Shown in pieces: positions 1 to 8,685 of a stretch of DNA of 64,000 bases (position 1 is the stretch's first letter; every line of letters starts with the position of its first letter). Below the pieces are notes generated by a model. It was given only the letters and a program-made list of their open reading frames with translations, was not told the DNA's origin and ran no database searches. Origin of the DNA: an uncultured Lachnospiraceae bacterium (GTDB lineage Bacteria > Bacillota > Clostridia > Lachnospirales > Lachnospiraceae); NCBI GenBank assembly GCA_910577015.1, contig CAJTKU010000004.1:62001-126000 (forward strand). Direction: 5' to 3'. A program made the translations under genes and the position numbers.

Positions 1-1475
1 CTGCGCAGGATATAGAGGACGAGCGTTTTGAACTGGATTTTTCACTTGTGGTGATTACGGATGTCGACGTGGATAAACTGCTTGGGGCAATCAACAATGT
101 TTCCGAGATTGACACGGCGCTGGCTGATTTGATTGACCTTGACACGATGCAGTCGGATGAGGAAAGAAAGTCGTCTGCAGACCATGCGGAAAATGCAGGC
201 AAGAACGAAGTCAAGGCGGCAGGTTCCGCAGTTTCCGGACAGACCGCCGTAGCGCCTACAGCAGACAAAAAGCCGGCAGCAAAACCTTCGGGCGGCAAAC
301 CTGTTGTAAACCGTACCGTGCGTGTCGATATTGAAAAACTGGATGTCCTGATGAACCTTGTAAGCGAGTTGATTATTGCAAAGAACTCACTTGTGGCAGC
401 GTCAACGGGTACGTCCGCTAAGAACGGTGCGGCAGCACAGAGCGGTGTAAACGAACAGATTGAGTATCTTGAGAGCGTAACCACCAACCTGCATGAGTCT
501 GTCATGAAGGTACGAATGGTGCCCATAGAAAGCGTTGTCAACAAATTCCCCCGTATGATAAGGGATTTGTCCAAAAAACTGGATAAAAAGATGGAACTGT
601 ACATGTCCGGTGAAGAAACGGAACTGGACCGTACCGTGGTGGATGAGATAGGCGACCCGCTGATGCATCTTCTGCGCAATTCCGCCGACCACGGTCTGGA
701 ATCGGCAGAGCTTCGCGCCCAGAGGGGCAAGCCGCCTGTTGGCTCTATCTGGCTGGATGCTTATCAGGATGGCAACAACGTTGTCATCGAGGTAAGGGAT
801 GACGGTAACGGAATTGATACGCAGTCCGTGAAACAGAAAGCCATTGAACGGGGTACGATTACACAGGAACAGGCTGCCAACATGTCTGAAAAAGAGATTA
901 TAGATTTGCTGTTCCTTCCCAGCTTTTCCACGGCAAAACAGGTTACGGACGTATCCGGGCGCGGTGTAGGCCTTGATGTGGTAAAGAGCAAAATCGAAGC
1001 GCTGAGCGGCGAGGTTGAGGTAAAGAGCAAGTATGGAGAGGGAAGCACATGGATTGTAAGGCTTCCGCTTACGCTGGCAATCATCCAGTCCCTTATGGTT
1101 GTGATTGGCGGAGAAAAATATGCGATTTCACTGGGCTCCATACAGACAATAGAGGATGTCCTGCCGGAAGATATCAAGCTTGTGCAGAATAAAGAAGTGA
1201 TTAACCTGCGGGGCAGCGTTATTCCGATTATCAGGCTGGATAAGGAACTTGATGTGGAAAGCGCAAAGGGCAAGGATGAGAACATGATTGTCATCATTGC
1301 CAAAAAGGGCGATAAGACAGCAGGCTTTGTGGTGGATGAACTTTTGGGACAACAGGAAATTGTAATTAAGTCCATGGGTAAATACATTGATAACAAGTGT
1401 AAGCTGATTAGCGGTGCAACCATTTTGGGCGACGGTGAAGTTGCCTTGATTTTGGATGCAAACGCCTTGATTTAA
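1..1475 (+). CDS. cheA: CheA chemotaxis histidine kinase (5' end outside window)
   Basis: Cytoplasmic histidine kinase that receives signals from chemoreceptors through CheW and phosphorylates CheY. The reading frame is open from the first bases, so the Hpt (P1) domain and part of P2 lie upstream. Visible in order are the end of P2, an Ala/Lys-rich linker (about nt 170-300), the P3 dimerisation helices (from about nt 306), the P4 ATPase with N-box HLLRNSADHGLE (about 666), G1 RDDGNGID (about 795) and G2 GRGVGLDVV (about 957), then a P5 CheW-like domain to the stop. It leads a tightly packed che operon with cheW, cheC and cheD downstream. Family assignment is secure. Only the true start cannot be seen. 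Confidence 0.97.
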   Translation, partial: AQDIEDERFELDFSLVVITDVDVDKLLGAINNVSEIDTALADLIDLDTMQSDEERKSSADHAENAGKNEVKAAGSAVSGQTAVAPTADKKPAAKPSGGKPVVNRTVRVDIEKLDVLMNLVSELIIAKNSLVAASTGTSAKNGAAAQSGVNEQIEYLESVTTNLHESVMKVRMVPIESVVNKFPRMIRDLSKKLDKKMELYMSGEETELDRTVVDEIGDPLMHLLRNSADHGLESAELRAQRGKPPVGSIWLDAYQDGNNVVIEVRDDGNGIDTQSVKQKAIERGTITQEQAANMSEKEIIDLLFLPSFSTAKQVTDVSGRGVGLDVVKSKIEALSGEVEVKSKYGEGSTWIVRLPLTLAIIQSLMVVIGGEKYAISLGSIQTIEDVLPEDIKLVQNKEVINLRGSVIPIIRLDKELDVESAKGKDENMIVIIAKKGDKTAGFVVDELLGQQEIVIKSMGKYIDNKCKLISGATILGDGEVALILDANALI

Positions 1476-1507
1476 AGCAGCGGAGACGCTTCAGAATGGA
1501 GGATAAG

Positions 1508-1957
1508 ATGGACGAATTAAGAGTTGCAGGTGAAACAACACAATATATTGTCATAAAGTTAGGACAGGAGCAGTATGGCATTGATATCCGCTACATCGAT
1601 AATATTGTAAGGATGCAGCATATTACAAGGGTACCCAAAATGCCGGCATATCTGAAGGGGGTTATCAATCTGCGCGGTGAGGTGATTCCCATTATGAGCA
1701 TCCGGTTAAAAATGGGGCTTCCCGCCGATGAAGAAACAAAGGCTACCCGAATCATTATCATTAAATTGGAGCAGTATGGCACCATTGGCATGATAGTGGA
1801 CGAAGTAAAAGAGGTTGTTACGCTGGATACGGATACGCAGGTGGAAAAGATAGCTTACGACAAGGATGACAGCAATTTTCTTCAGGGAGTCGGCAAATAT
1901 GACGGCGGCCTGATTTCCCTGCTTGATTTGAATGCGGTTGTACAGGAAAAAGGATAA
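1508..1957 (+). CDS. cheW: CheW chemotaxis coupling protein
   Basis: Small adaptor linking methyl-accepting chemotaxis receptors to CheA. The whole 149-residue protein is a CheW domain, with the typical hydrophobic beta segments YIVIKLGQEQYGIDI and LKGVINLRGEVIPIMSI. I chose the ATG at 1508 because GGAGG (1498-1502) sits 5 nt before it. An in-frame ATG at 1496 would add four residues and contains part of that ribosome binding site. The gene starts 33 nt after cheA and precedes cheC, as expected for a Firmicutes che operon. Confidence 0.95.
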   Translation: MDELRVAGETTQYIVIKLGQEQYGIDIRYIDNIVRMQHITRVPKMPAYLKGVINLRGEVIPIMSIRLKMGLPADEETKATRIIIIKLEQYGTIGMIVDEVKEVVTLDTDTQVEKIAYDKDDSNFLQGVGKYDGGLISLLDLNAVVQEKG

Positions 1958-1987
1958 TCATTTAACAACTGAAGGAGACTTGCGAAT

Positions 1988-2605
1988 ATGGCTGATATGA
2001 GTTTAGAACAAGTTACACAGGATTATTTTGATGTTTTAAGGGAAATCGGAAATATCGGTGCAGGCAATGCCATGACAGCGCTTTCACAGATGCTGCAGTG
2101 TAAAGTCGATATGCAGGTTCCCCAAGTCAGATTATTGGAGTTTTCAGAAGTCGGCGCCATGATGGGCGGCGAGGAGCAGTTGATGATTGGCGTTTATCTC
2201 GCAGTAGAGGGCGATATTACGGGAAGCATCATGTTCCTTGTAAAGCAGGAGAGCGCCAAGCATCTTGTCAACAAACTGATGATGGGTATGGCAAGCGAAG
2301 GCACCGAATTTAACGAAATGGAACTTTCTGCCATGAGGGAGGTCAGCAATATCATTACGGGCGCATACTTAAATTCGCTGTCCACACTGACAAATTTAAA
2401 GATTTTTCCTTCACCGCCGGAATTGACCCTGGATATGGCAGGCGCCATATTAAGCGTACCGGCTATAGAGTTTGGAACGATAGGAGATAAAATCCTCCTG
2501 ATTCAGTCGCAGTTTTATGATGAAGTGGAGATTGACGGATATTTTATTCTGATTCCGGATTTAGAGTCCTACGGAAAGATTTTATCTTCTCTTGGCCTGG
2601 TGTAA
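1988..2605 (+). CDS. cheC: CheC CheY-P phosphatase
   Basis: CheC dephosphorylates CheY-P and binds CheD in Bacillus/Clostridia-type adaptation. The 205-residue protein has the two expected pseudo-symmetric active-site helices, each with an E-x-x-N signature: LREIGNIGAGNA near residue 17 and MREVSNIITGAY near residue 118. Both Glu/Asn pairs are intact, so phosphatase activity is likely. The ribosome binding site AAGGAGA is well placed. The gene lies between cheW and cheD, its known partner. FliY/FliM-type fusion domains are absent, which distinguishes it from FliY. Confidence 0.95.
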   Translation: MADMSLEQVTQDYFDVLREIGNIGAGNAMTALSQMLQCKVDMQVPQVRLLEFSEVGAMMGGEEQLMIGVYLAVEGDITGSIMFLVKQESAKHLVNKLMMGMASEGTEFNEMELSAMREVSNIITGAYLNSLSTLTNLKIFPSPPELTLDMAGAILSVPAIEFGTIGDKILLIQSQFYDEVEIDGYFILIPDLESYGKILSSLGLV

Positions 2606-2641
2606 GTACCATTTAAATTTGACAAACCGAGGTGTTTACTT

Positions 2642-3130
2642 ATGAGTGAAATAATTAAGGTGGGGATGGCAGATTTAAAGGTCTGTGTCAGCCCGAACGG
2701 GGTGACGACTTTGGGACTGGGTTCCTGTGTGGGAATTGCAATTCGTGACCCGATTACCAAAATCGGAGGTCTGGCTCACATTATGCTGCCGGACAGTACA
2801 GCCATTCGGGGGGGACAAAGCAATATCCCTAAGTTTGCTGATACAGGCATTGCCGAACTGGTGAGGCAGATGGAAATCATGGGTGCAAGGAGAAACCGCA
2901 TGGTAGCAAAGCTTGCCGGAGGAGCCATGATGTTTGCATCACAAAACAAAGTAGATTTGGTTCGTATCGGAGAGCGAAATGTGGAGGCGTCCAAAATGAA
3001 ACTCGCACAGCTTCATATCCCGATTATTGCCGAAGACACGGGAGAGACATACGGGCGGACTGTTATCTTTTATCCGGAAACGGGAGATTATGTAATCAGA
3101 GCGGTGGGGAAACCTGAGAAAGTGATATAA
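2642..3130 (+). CDS. cheD: CheD receptor glutamine deamidase
   Basis: CheD deamidates glutamines on chemoreceptors and interacts with CheC. The 162-residue protein is the normal family length. The catalytic Cys is in LGLGSCVGIAIRDP (about residue 29) and the His is in GGLAHIMLPDS (about residue 44), followed by the conserved region LAGGAMMF. The ATG at 2642 follows a weak GAGG-type site. It is the fourth gene of the che operon, 36 nt after cheC. Confidence 0.95.
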   Translation: MSEIIKVGMADLKVCVSPNGVTTLGLGSCVGIAIRDPITKIGGLAHIMLPDSTAIRGGQSNIPKFADTGIAELVRQMEIMGARRNRMVAKLAGGAMMFASQNKVDLVRIGERNVEASKMKLAQLHIPIIAEDTGETYGRTVIFYPETGDYVIRAVGKPEKVI

Positions 3131-3165
3131 TAGAGGTTCCGCAGGGCGGAATCGTGGGGGTTAGC

Positions 3166-3432
3166 ATGAATAGAAAAAATATGCCGCTGATTTTGATGCT
3201 GGTGGCTGGTGCAGTTACCAGCATCTTTACGTTTATCAGGCAATTTACTATATTACAAAAATTGATAGCGCTGTTGGTTGTCCTGGTCATATTTTATGCG
3301 CTGGGAAGCACTCTTCGCTGGGTTCTTGATACTTTTGACAAGCAAAATGAAAAGGCGGTTCTGGATGAAGGGGAAGTAATCGAAAAAGAAGGAAACCAGG
3401 AAGAAGAGAGCGAAGACGAAAACGAAGAGTAA
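3166..3432 (+). CDS. Small membrane protein of the chemotaxis operon
   Basis: An 88-residue protein of unknown function. It has two hydrophobic segments (about residues 5-22, and 28-50 with LLVVLVIFYALG) and a strongly acidic C-terminal tail rich in Glu. I chose the ATG at 3166 (MNRKNMP), which follows GGGGG by a short spacer. A GTG at 3154 would add four residues. It lies between cheD and fliA, so it is probably co-transcribed with the motility genes. I do not recognise a named family. It appears to be a lineage-specific operon member. Confidence 0.75.
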   Translation: MNRKNMPLILMLVAGAVTSIFTFIRQFTILQKLIALLVVLVIFYALGSTLRWVLDTFDKQNEKAVLDEGEVIEKEGNQEEESEDENEE

Positions 3433-3459
3433 TGTGAATCATGTTACCGGGAGGATGCC

Positions 3460-4233
3460 ATGGACGAGGCGGGCAGAAAGAAGCTTTGGGAAGAATACGG
3501 AAAAACAAAGCTACCTGAAATCAGAGAAAAAATCATACTGGAATATGCACCCCTTGTTAAGCTGGTGGCAGGCCGGCTCAGCATGTACCTCGGGTACAAT
3601 GTGGAGTATGAGGATTTGGTAAGTTATGGCATATTCGGATTGATAGATGCCATTGATAAGTTTGACAGTTTAAAGGATGTAAAGTTTGAAACTTATGCCA
3701 GTCTGCGCATAAGGGGGGCCATTCTGGACCAGATTAGGAAAATGGACTGGATACCAAGGACTATCAGACAGAAACAGAAAAAAATTGATGCTGTCATAAA
3801 GGAAATCGAGATGAGTACCGGCAGGGGGGGGACGGATGAAGAGATAGCCAACGGCCTTGGAATTTCCAATGAAGAATATCTGGAATGGCAGTCCCAGATG
3901 AAAATCACCAATGTGGTTTCCCTGAATGAGTATATGGAACAGGGCAGTGAAGTGCCGGTAGAATCAAACAGGCATACTACGGCAAGATTTGACAGCCCCG
4001 AAGAAAATATTGAAAAGGAAGAATTGAAGAAGGTGCTGGAGCAGACGATGCAGCTGCTCACGGAAAAAGAGAGAAAGGTGATTCTTCTTTATTATTATGA
4101 GGAACTGACATTGAAGGAAATCAGTCACATATTGGAAGTTTCCGAATCTCGCGTATCACAGCTGCATACGAGGGCGCTTCAGAAGATGAAAGATAAAATG
4201 GGGAGTTATATGGGGATATTTTCAGATAGGTAG
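3460..4233 (+). CDS. fliA: FliA/WhiG-type flagellar sigma factor (sigma-28/sigma-D)
   Basis: Alternative sigma factor that directs RNA polymerase to late flagellar and chemotaxis promoters. The 257-residue protein has region 2 (EYEDLVSYGIFGLIDAIDKFD, core binding and -10 recognition), region 3, and a region 4 helix-turn-helix (LTLKEISHILEVSESRVSQLHTRAL near the C-terminus). Its position after cheD matches the end of the large fla/che operon of Firmicutes, where sigD follows the che genes. The ATG at 3460 is preceded by GGGAGG. WhiG is the same family. The chemotaxis context decides for FliA. Confidence 0.93.
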   Translation: MDEAGRKKLWEEYGKTKLPEIREKIILEYAPLVKLVAGRLSMYLGYNVEYEDLVSYGIFGLIDAIDKFDSLKDVKFETYASLRIRGAILDQIRKMDWIPRTIRQKQKKIDAVIKEIEMSTGRGGTDEEIANGLGISNEEYLEWQSQMKITNVVSLNEYMEQGSEVPVESNRHTTARFDSPEENIEKEELKKVLEQTMQLLTEKERKVILLYYYEELTLKEISHILEVSESRVSQLHTRALQKMKDKMGSYMGIFSDR

Positions 4234-4261
4234 CGGATAACTTGTGCATAAGGAGAGATTT

Positions 4262-5848
4262 ATGGGAAACGGCTATTTTATGTTGGTAAGTGAGCCCGTG
4301 GGTTTTGGCCTGAAGATAATCGCGCCTAAGGACGGCGGCGAAAAGGTCAGAATCGGCGAGGTAACAAATTATCTATCACAAAATAAATTGAATTGCGACC
4401 CTTCCGTTTTAAAAAGCGCTATTGAACAGAACCAGGATACAGTGGTTCATCTGGGGAATATCGCCTGCCCGGCCGTACGCATGACGTATAACCTTACGGT
4501 TGAGGAAGGCGGCATGAGTGCAACGGTCAGGTTATATCCGGCATCCCAGAGCGCCGGAAAAATGTCGGTACAGGAATTTATAAAAGAACTGGAAATCAAA
4601 CAGATTCGATACGGAATCAATGAAGAACGCATCCGTGAAGCCTTTTCAAACCAGGAATATTGCACGGATATCGTAGTAGCGGAAGGAAAGGCCGTAAGGC
4701 AGGGGAAAGATGCAAAGATAGAATACTTTTTCAATACGGACGTTAAAGCCAAGCCGACTGTCAAGGAAGACGGCAGCGTGGATTTTTTTAACTTAAATAC
4801 CATAAACAGTTGTCATGCGGGTGATGTTCTGGCAAAGCTGACCCCGGCTGACCTGGGTGATTCCGGTATAAGCGTTCAGGGGACGACGATAAAACCTAAA
4901 ATTGTAAAAAATGCTTTGCTGAAATATGGCAATAATGTAATTATGTCGGAGGACAAGAGGGTGCTGACTGCCAAGGTTGACGGGCATGTCACGCTTGTTG
5001 ATGAAAAGGTTTTCGTTTCCAATGTGCTGCAACTGGAAAATGTGGATATTTCCACGGGTAATATCGAATATGAAGGAAGCGTAACTGTCACCGGAAATGT
5101 GCAGTCCAATTTTTCTGTCAAGGCAAAAGGAAATATCGTGGTAAACGGCCTGGTGGAAGGGGCTTTCCTGGAGGCGGAAGGCGATATTATCATTGCCCGC
5201 GGCATGGCGGGCATGTCCAAAGGAGAATTGAAGGCAGGGGGCAATATTGTTGCCAAGTTTCTGGAAAGCACCAAGGCAACGGCAGGCGGTTATATTGCTG
5301 CAGAGTCCATTCTGCACAGTACGGCAATTGCCGGCGGCGATATCAATGTGGATGGAAGAAGGGGCTTTATCTCCGGCGGAAGGGCTTGTGCCACCCGCAT
5401 GATTTCAGCCAAAACCATCGGTTCGCCCATGGGGACGTCTACGATTGTGGAGGTGGGGGCAGACCCGGTTGTGAAGTCAAATCTGGCCCAGGCACAGAAA
5501 CAGGCGGCTGAAATAAGCAAAGAGATTAAGAAACTGGACCCTGTGATTACCAGTTTTGTGAATAAGAGAAAGCAGGGCGTGGAAATCAGTAAGAAACAGC
5601 TTCAATATCTGGCGTCCATTATGCAGGCGCGGGAACAAAAACTGATGGAATATAAAAAGGTTTCCAAGGAACTGGGGATTTTGCAGGAGATGATTGAAAT
5701 GCAGACCAATGCCCAGGTCATTGTAAAGGATGAAATTTATCCGGGAGCAAAGATTGTCATAGAGGATGTATCCATGGCGGTGCAGCGCAGTATGCAATAC
5801 TGCAAATTTGTCAAATTGCACGGTGATGTCAAGATGGTAGGCTTATAG
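4262..5848 (+). CDS. FapA family protein (DUF342, flagellar assembly protein A)
   Basis: A 528-residue DUF342/FapA-family protein, often found in motility operons of Clostridia and thought to assist flagellar assembly or localisation. It has an N-terminal region, then the characteristic Gly-rich beta-helix repeats (about residues 250-390, for example VNGLVEGAFLEAEGDIIIARG), then a C-terminal coiled coil (about residues 400-480) and a short beta tail. I chose the ATG at 4262 (MGNGYF), 6 nt after AAGGAGA. A GTG at 4244 would add six residues and overlap that site. It directly follows fliA. The biochemical role is not established. Confidence 0.88.
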   Translation: MGNGYFMLVSEPVGFGLKIIAPKDGGEKVRIGEVTNYLSQNKLNCDPSVLKSAIEQNQDTVVHLGNIACPAVRMTYNLTVEEGGMSATVRLYPASQSAGKMSVQEFIKELEIKQIRYGINEERIREAFSNQEYCTDIVVAEGKAVRQGKDAKIEYFFNTDVKAKPTVKEDGSVDFFNLNTINSCHAGDVLAKLTPADLGDSGISVQGTTIKPKIVKNALLKYGNNVIMSEDKRVLTAKVDGHVTLVDEKVFVSNVLQLENVDISTGNIEYEGSVTVTGNVQSNFSVKAKGNIVVNGLVEGAFLEAEGDIIIARGMAGMSKGELKAGGNIVAKFLESTKATAGGYIAAESILHSTAIAGGDINVDGRRGFISGGRACATRMISAKTIGSPMGTSTIVEVGADPVVKSNLAQAQKQAAEISKEIKKLDPVITSFVNKRKQGVEISKKQLQYLASIMQAREQKLMEYKKVSKELGILQEMIEMQTNAQVIVKDEIYPGAKIVIEDVSMAVQRSMQYCKFVKLHGDVKMVGL

Positions 5849-5877
5849 ACTGCCTGCGGCATGAAAGGAGAAGACAC

Positions 5878-6192
5878 ATGGCAATAGGGATTGATGTCAG
5901 TAATATTGTAAGGGCTCAGGATTACACGACGATTAAACAAAATGAAGATAACAGGGGTATTGCGCAGCAGAGCAATCTGGTGCAGAATATGGAGAGGGAA
6001 GTTGAGAACAAAATCCGGCAGGTGAATGAAAGTGACAATGCCGACTGGCAGAACAAAAAATTTGATGCCAAAGAAAAGGGGAACGGAAACTACAGCGGCG
6101 ACGGGGGAAAACAAAAGAAAAGGAAACAGGAGCAGGAATCTGACGGAAAAGTAATTTTGAAAGGCAGAGGCGGTTTCGATATTAAAATCTGA
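5878..6192 (+). CDS. Hypothetical protein of the motility operon
   Basis: A 104-residue soluble, highly charged protein with no recognisable family. The N-terminus MAIGIDVSNIVRAQDY is followed by a Gln/Asn/Lys-rich middle and a basic, Gly-rich linker. There is no signal peptide or membrane segment. It is preceded by AAAGGAGAA and lies 29 nt after the fapA-like gene and 10 nt before the next gene, so it is almost certainly in the same transcript. Its composition suggests a largely disordered accessory protein. Function unknown. Confidence 0.7.
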   Translation: MAIGIDVSNIVRAQDYTTIKQNEDNRGIAQQSNLVQNMEREVENKIRQVNESDNADWQNKKFDAKEKGNGNYSGDGGKQKKRKQEQESDGKVILKGRGGFDIKI

Positions 6193-6202
6193 GGAGAGAG
6201 AG

Positions 6203-6886
6203 ATGGGGACATTGGAAGTTGTCCTTCTTATTGCGGGAGGGATTATTTTTGTGCTTAGTTTTTTACTGCCTTCCGGTAGAAAGAAGGTAGATTCGGAAAC
6301 GAAGCAGATGGTACAGGATGAAGTAAGAAATGTAGTAGCCAGGGAAATGGATGACGTGAAGGACAAGATAGAGGATATTGTGGATGAAACGGTCACCATT
6401 GCGGTTGAAAAAACCGAACGCTCTCTGGAGAGGGTTTCCAATGAAAAGATAATGGCTGTCAATGAATATTCGGACACGGTTCTGGAGGATATCAACAAGA
6501 ACCATAAAGAAGTAATGTTTTTGTATGATATGCTTAATGACAAACACCAGAATATTAAGTCCACGGTCAGTCAGGTGGAAAAAACGGTCAAAGCGGTGGA
6601 GCAGACAGCGCGGGAAACTGCAAAAGAAGTGAAAAAAGAAGCTGTGAAAGAAGAAAAAAAGGCAGAAACCCGGGCGCCGGGAAGCAATACGCAGGCAAAG
6701 AAAGCCCCGCTTGAGGCTTCTAAGGTGGATATCAGCTTTATGCAGGAGAATCAGAAAAACGGCAATAATAACGAGAAGATACTGGAAATGCATAATGCCG
6801 GCAAATCCAATGTTGCAATTGCAAAAGCTTTGGGACTTGGAGTCGGGGAAGTAAAGCTGGTAATTGATTTATTTGAAGGAATGTAG
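6203..6886 (+). CDS. DUF6115-like membrane-anchored coiled-coil protein
   Basis: A 227-residue protein with one N-terminal membrane helix (about residues 5-22), a long heptad-rich coiled coil (about 28-150), a Lys/Glu/Ala-rich linker, and a compact C-terminal segment ILEMHNAGKSNVAIAKALG (about 195-213) that resembles a helix-turn-helix-like motif. This layout matches the DUF6115 family found at the end of clostridial motility operons. The start follows GAGGAGAGAG. Function is unknown. The C-terminus could bind nucleic acid or a partner protein near the membrane. Confidence 0.75.
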   Translation: MGTLEVVLLIAGGIIFVLSFLLPSGRKKVDSETKQMVQDEVRNVVAREMDDVKDKIEDIVDETVTIAVEKTERSLERVSNEKIMAVNEYSDTVLEDINKNHKEVMFLYDMLNDKHQNIKSTVSQVEKTVKAVEQTARETAKEVKKEAVKEEKKAETRAPGSNTQAKKAPLEASKVDISFMQENQKNGNNNEKILEMHNAGKSNVAIAKALGLGVGEVKLVIDLFEGM

Positions 6887-6921
6887 CCTTAAAGGCACTG
6901 CGTTTACATGGAAAGGAAACT

Positions 6922-7647
6922 ATGAATCTGAAATATTACCTGCGGGGATTGGGGATTGGCGTTTTTGTTACCGCTGTCATAATGGGAATTGCATCGGGAA
7001 AAGAACAGATGACGGATGAAGAGGTCAGACTGCGGGCAAGGGAACTGGGAATGGTGGAGAGTACATTATTGTCTGACATGGCAAACCTCACCCGCCCGGA
7101 ACAACAGGAAGACATACAGGATAATACGGGAACGTCCGGACAACCGGAAGAAACCAAGCCGGAAGCACCTTCAGAGGGGACAAAACCGGAAGAAACACTT
7201 CCAAAAGAAACAGAACCGAAGGAGCCTTCGGACGGGACGGAACCGGAAGAGACACTTCCGGAGGAAACCAAACCGGAGGATTCATCTTCAGCAGGAACCA
7301 AGCCGGGGGATACCCCCCCGGAGGAAACCAAACCGGATGCATTGCCGGCTGACGAAACAGAGCCGGAGAATCCGCCCCAGCAGGGCGGCGAGCCTTCGGA
7401 AGGTGAGAACAATGGCGGCAATCAGGAAACCGTTACCATTACCATAAATTCCGGGCAAAGTTCCGTTGGCGTCAGTAAGCTTCTTGAAGACGCAGGATTG
7501 GTTGAAAGCGCTGCAGAGTATGATAAGTACCTGTGTGCAAACGGTTACGATAAAAAAATAAGGGCAGGCACATATGAAATTCCGGCAGGCGCGGATGCCG
7601 AACTCATAGCCCGGATTATTACGAGAAGCCAAAATGTAAGCGGATGA
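6922..7647 (+). CDS. Membrane-anchored protein with Pro/Glu-rich stalk and MltG/YceG N-terminal-like domain
   Basis: A 241-residue protein. The N-terminal membrane segment (about residues 9-26) is followed by a long repetitive stalk of ETKPE/EETLP-type units (about 70-165). The C-terminal domain (about 168-235: VTITINSGQSSVGVSKLLED, then YDKKIRAGTYEIPAGA) resembles the LysM-like subdomain at the start of the lytic transglycosylase MltG/YceG. The catalytic MltG domain is absent, so it may bind cell-wall glycan without cutting it. It is the last gene before a strong hairpin and closes the motility operon. Confidence 0.72.
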   Translation: MNLKYYLRGLGIGVFVTAVIMGIASGKEQMTDEEVRLRARELGMVESTLLSDMANLTRPEQQEDIQDNTGTSGQPEETKPEAPSEGTKPEETLPKETEPKEPSDGTEPEETLPEETKPEDSSSAGTKPGDTPPEETKPDALPADETEPENPPQQGGEPSEGENNGGNQETVTITINSGQSSVGVSKLLEDAGLVESAAEYDKYLCANGYDKKIRAGTYEIPAGADAELIARIITRSQNVSG

Positions 7648-7684
7648 CGCCGGAACTGCGGCTCCAATATTTTATGTTGTTTTG

Positions 7685-7713
7685 CGGGAAACCCCTTGCA
7701 ATGGGGTTTCCCG
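7685..7713 (+). terminator. Hairpin at end of motility operon
   Basis: A perfect 11-bp stem CGGGAAACCCC / GGGGTTTCCCG with a 7-nt loop. There is no long T-run after it, so it may be an inefficient terminator. The loop contains the -35 box of the rpsB promoter. Confidence 0.65.
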
Positions 7714-7724
7714 TATGTTATAAT
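7696..7724 (+). promoter_or_regulatory. Sigma-A promoter for rpsB-tsf
   Basis: TTGCAA (7696-7701), a 17-nt spacer, then TATAAT (7719-7724) preceded by an extended TGN at 7716-7718. The -35 box is the loop and the spacer includes the 3' arm of the upstream hairpin, so terminator and promoter are nested. Confidence 0.8.
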
Positions 7725-7730
7725 CTGAAT

Positions 7731-7876
7731 GTTGTGACTATAAAACACGTATTCCCATTTGATGCAGGTGTCCTTTTCGGATATGCATCAGAGCTAACCG
7801 GGCCTTGACGCAGGAACGGCAGAAAAGGGATGCGGAAGACGGCGGATGAGCCGGTTAACCAAATGGAGGTAGAAAC
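7731..7876 (+). promoter_or_regulatory. Structured 5' leader of rpsB (possible S2 autoregulatory leader)
   Basis: About 146 nt between the likely transcription start and the rpsB start codon. It contains a long hairpin, TGATGCA (7760-7766) with TGCATCA (7784-7790), which extends inward through further pairs around a TTTTC loop. A second, enclosing pairing joins TAACCGG (7795-7801) with CCGGTTA (7851-7857), next to the GGAGG site. Ribosomal protein operons often have such leaders bound by their own product. I cannot match this one to a named family. Confidence 0.5.
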
Positions 7877-8635
7877 ATGAGCGTTATTTCAATGAAACAG
7901 TTGTTAGAAGCAGGTGTTCATTTCGGACACCAGACCAGAAGATGGAACCCTAAGATGGCTCCGTATATCTTTACGGAAAGAAACGGCATTCATATTATTG
8001 ATTTGCAGAAGTCCGTAGGCAAGGTTGACGAGGCTTACAGGGCCATTTCCGAAATCGCGGCGCAGGGCGGCACCATCCTTTTCGTAGGCACCAAAAAGCA
8101 GGCGCAGGACGCTGTCAAAACAGAAGCCGAGAGATGCGGCATGTACTATGTAAATGAGAGATGGCTGGGCGGTATGCTGACGAATTTCAAGACAATCCAG
8201 TCCCGTGTAGACAGGCTTCATGCCATTGAAAAGATGGCGGAGGACGGTACTTTTGATGTACTTCCCAAGAAAGAAGTTATCGCATTGAAAAAGGAATGGG
8301 AAAAGCTTGAGAAGAATCTGGGCGGTATCAAGAATATGACGAGAGTTCCCGATGCCATTTTCGTGGTTGACCCCAAGAAGGAAAGAATCTGTGTGCAGGA
8401 AGCGCATTCTCTGGGCATTACCCTGTTAGGAATCGGCGATACAAACTGTGACCCTGAAGAACTTGATTACATCATTCCCGGCAACGATGACGCCATCAGA
8501 GCCGTAAAACTGATTGTATCCAAGATGGCAGACGCCGTTGTGGAAGCAAATCAGGGCGAAGCTGTTTACACAGAGGAAGATGTAGCCGTAGATGCAGAAA
8601 ATGCGGATATGGAAGAGATTGCAGCAGAGGAATAA
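7877..8635 (+). CDS. rpsB: Ribosomal protein S2
   Basis: Small-subunit ribosomal protein S2, 252 residues, with the classic N-terminus SVISMKQLLEAGVHFGHQTR and internal motifs NERWLGGMLTNFKTI and GDTNCDPEELDYIIPGNDDA. The acidic C-terminal tail (AENADMEEIAAEE) is common in Clostridia. The ATG follows GGAGG by 7 nt. It forms a two-gene unit with tsf, as in most bacteria. Confidence 0.98.
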   Translation: MSVISMKQLLEAGVHFGHQTRRWNPKMAPYIFTERNGIHIIDLQKSVGKVDEAYRAISEIAAQGGTILFVGTKKQAQDAVKTEAERCGMYYVNERWLGGMLTNFKTIQSRVDRLHAIEKMAEDGTFDVLPKKEVIALKKEWEKLEKNLGGIKNMTRVPDAIFVVDPKKERICVQEAHSLGITLLGIGDTNCDPEELDYIIPGNDDAIRAVKLIVSKMADAVVEANQGEAVYTEEDVAVDAENADMEEIAAEE

Positions 8636-8685
8636 GCAGGATAAGACTGTAGAATCATTAGAATGAAAGGATTTGGTGAAGATAT

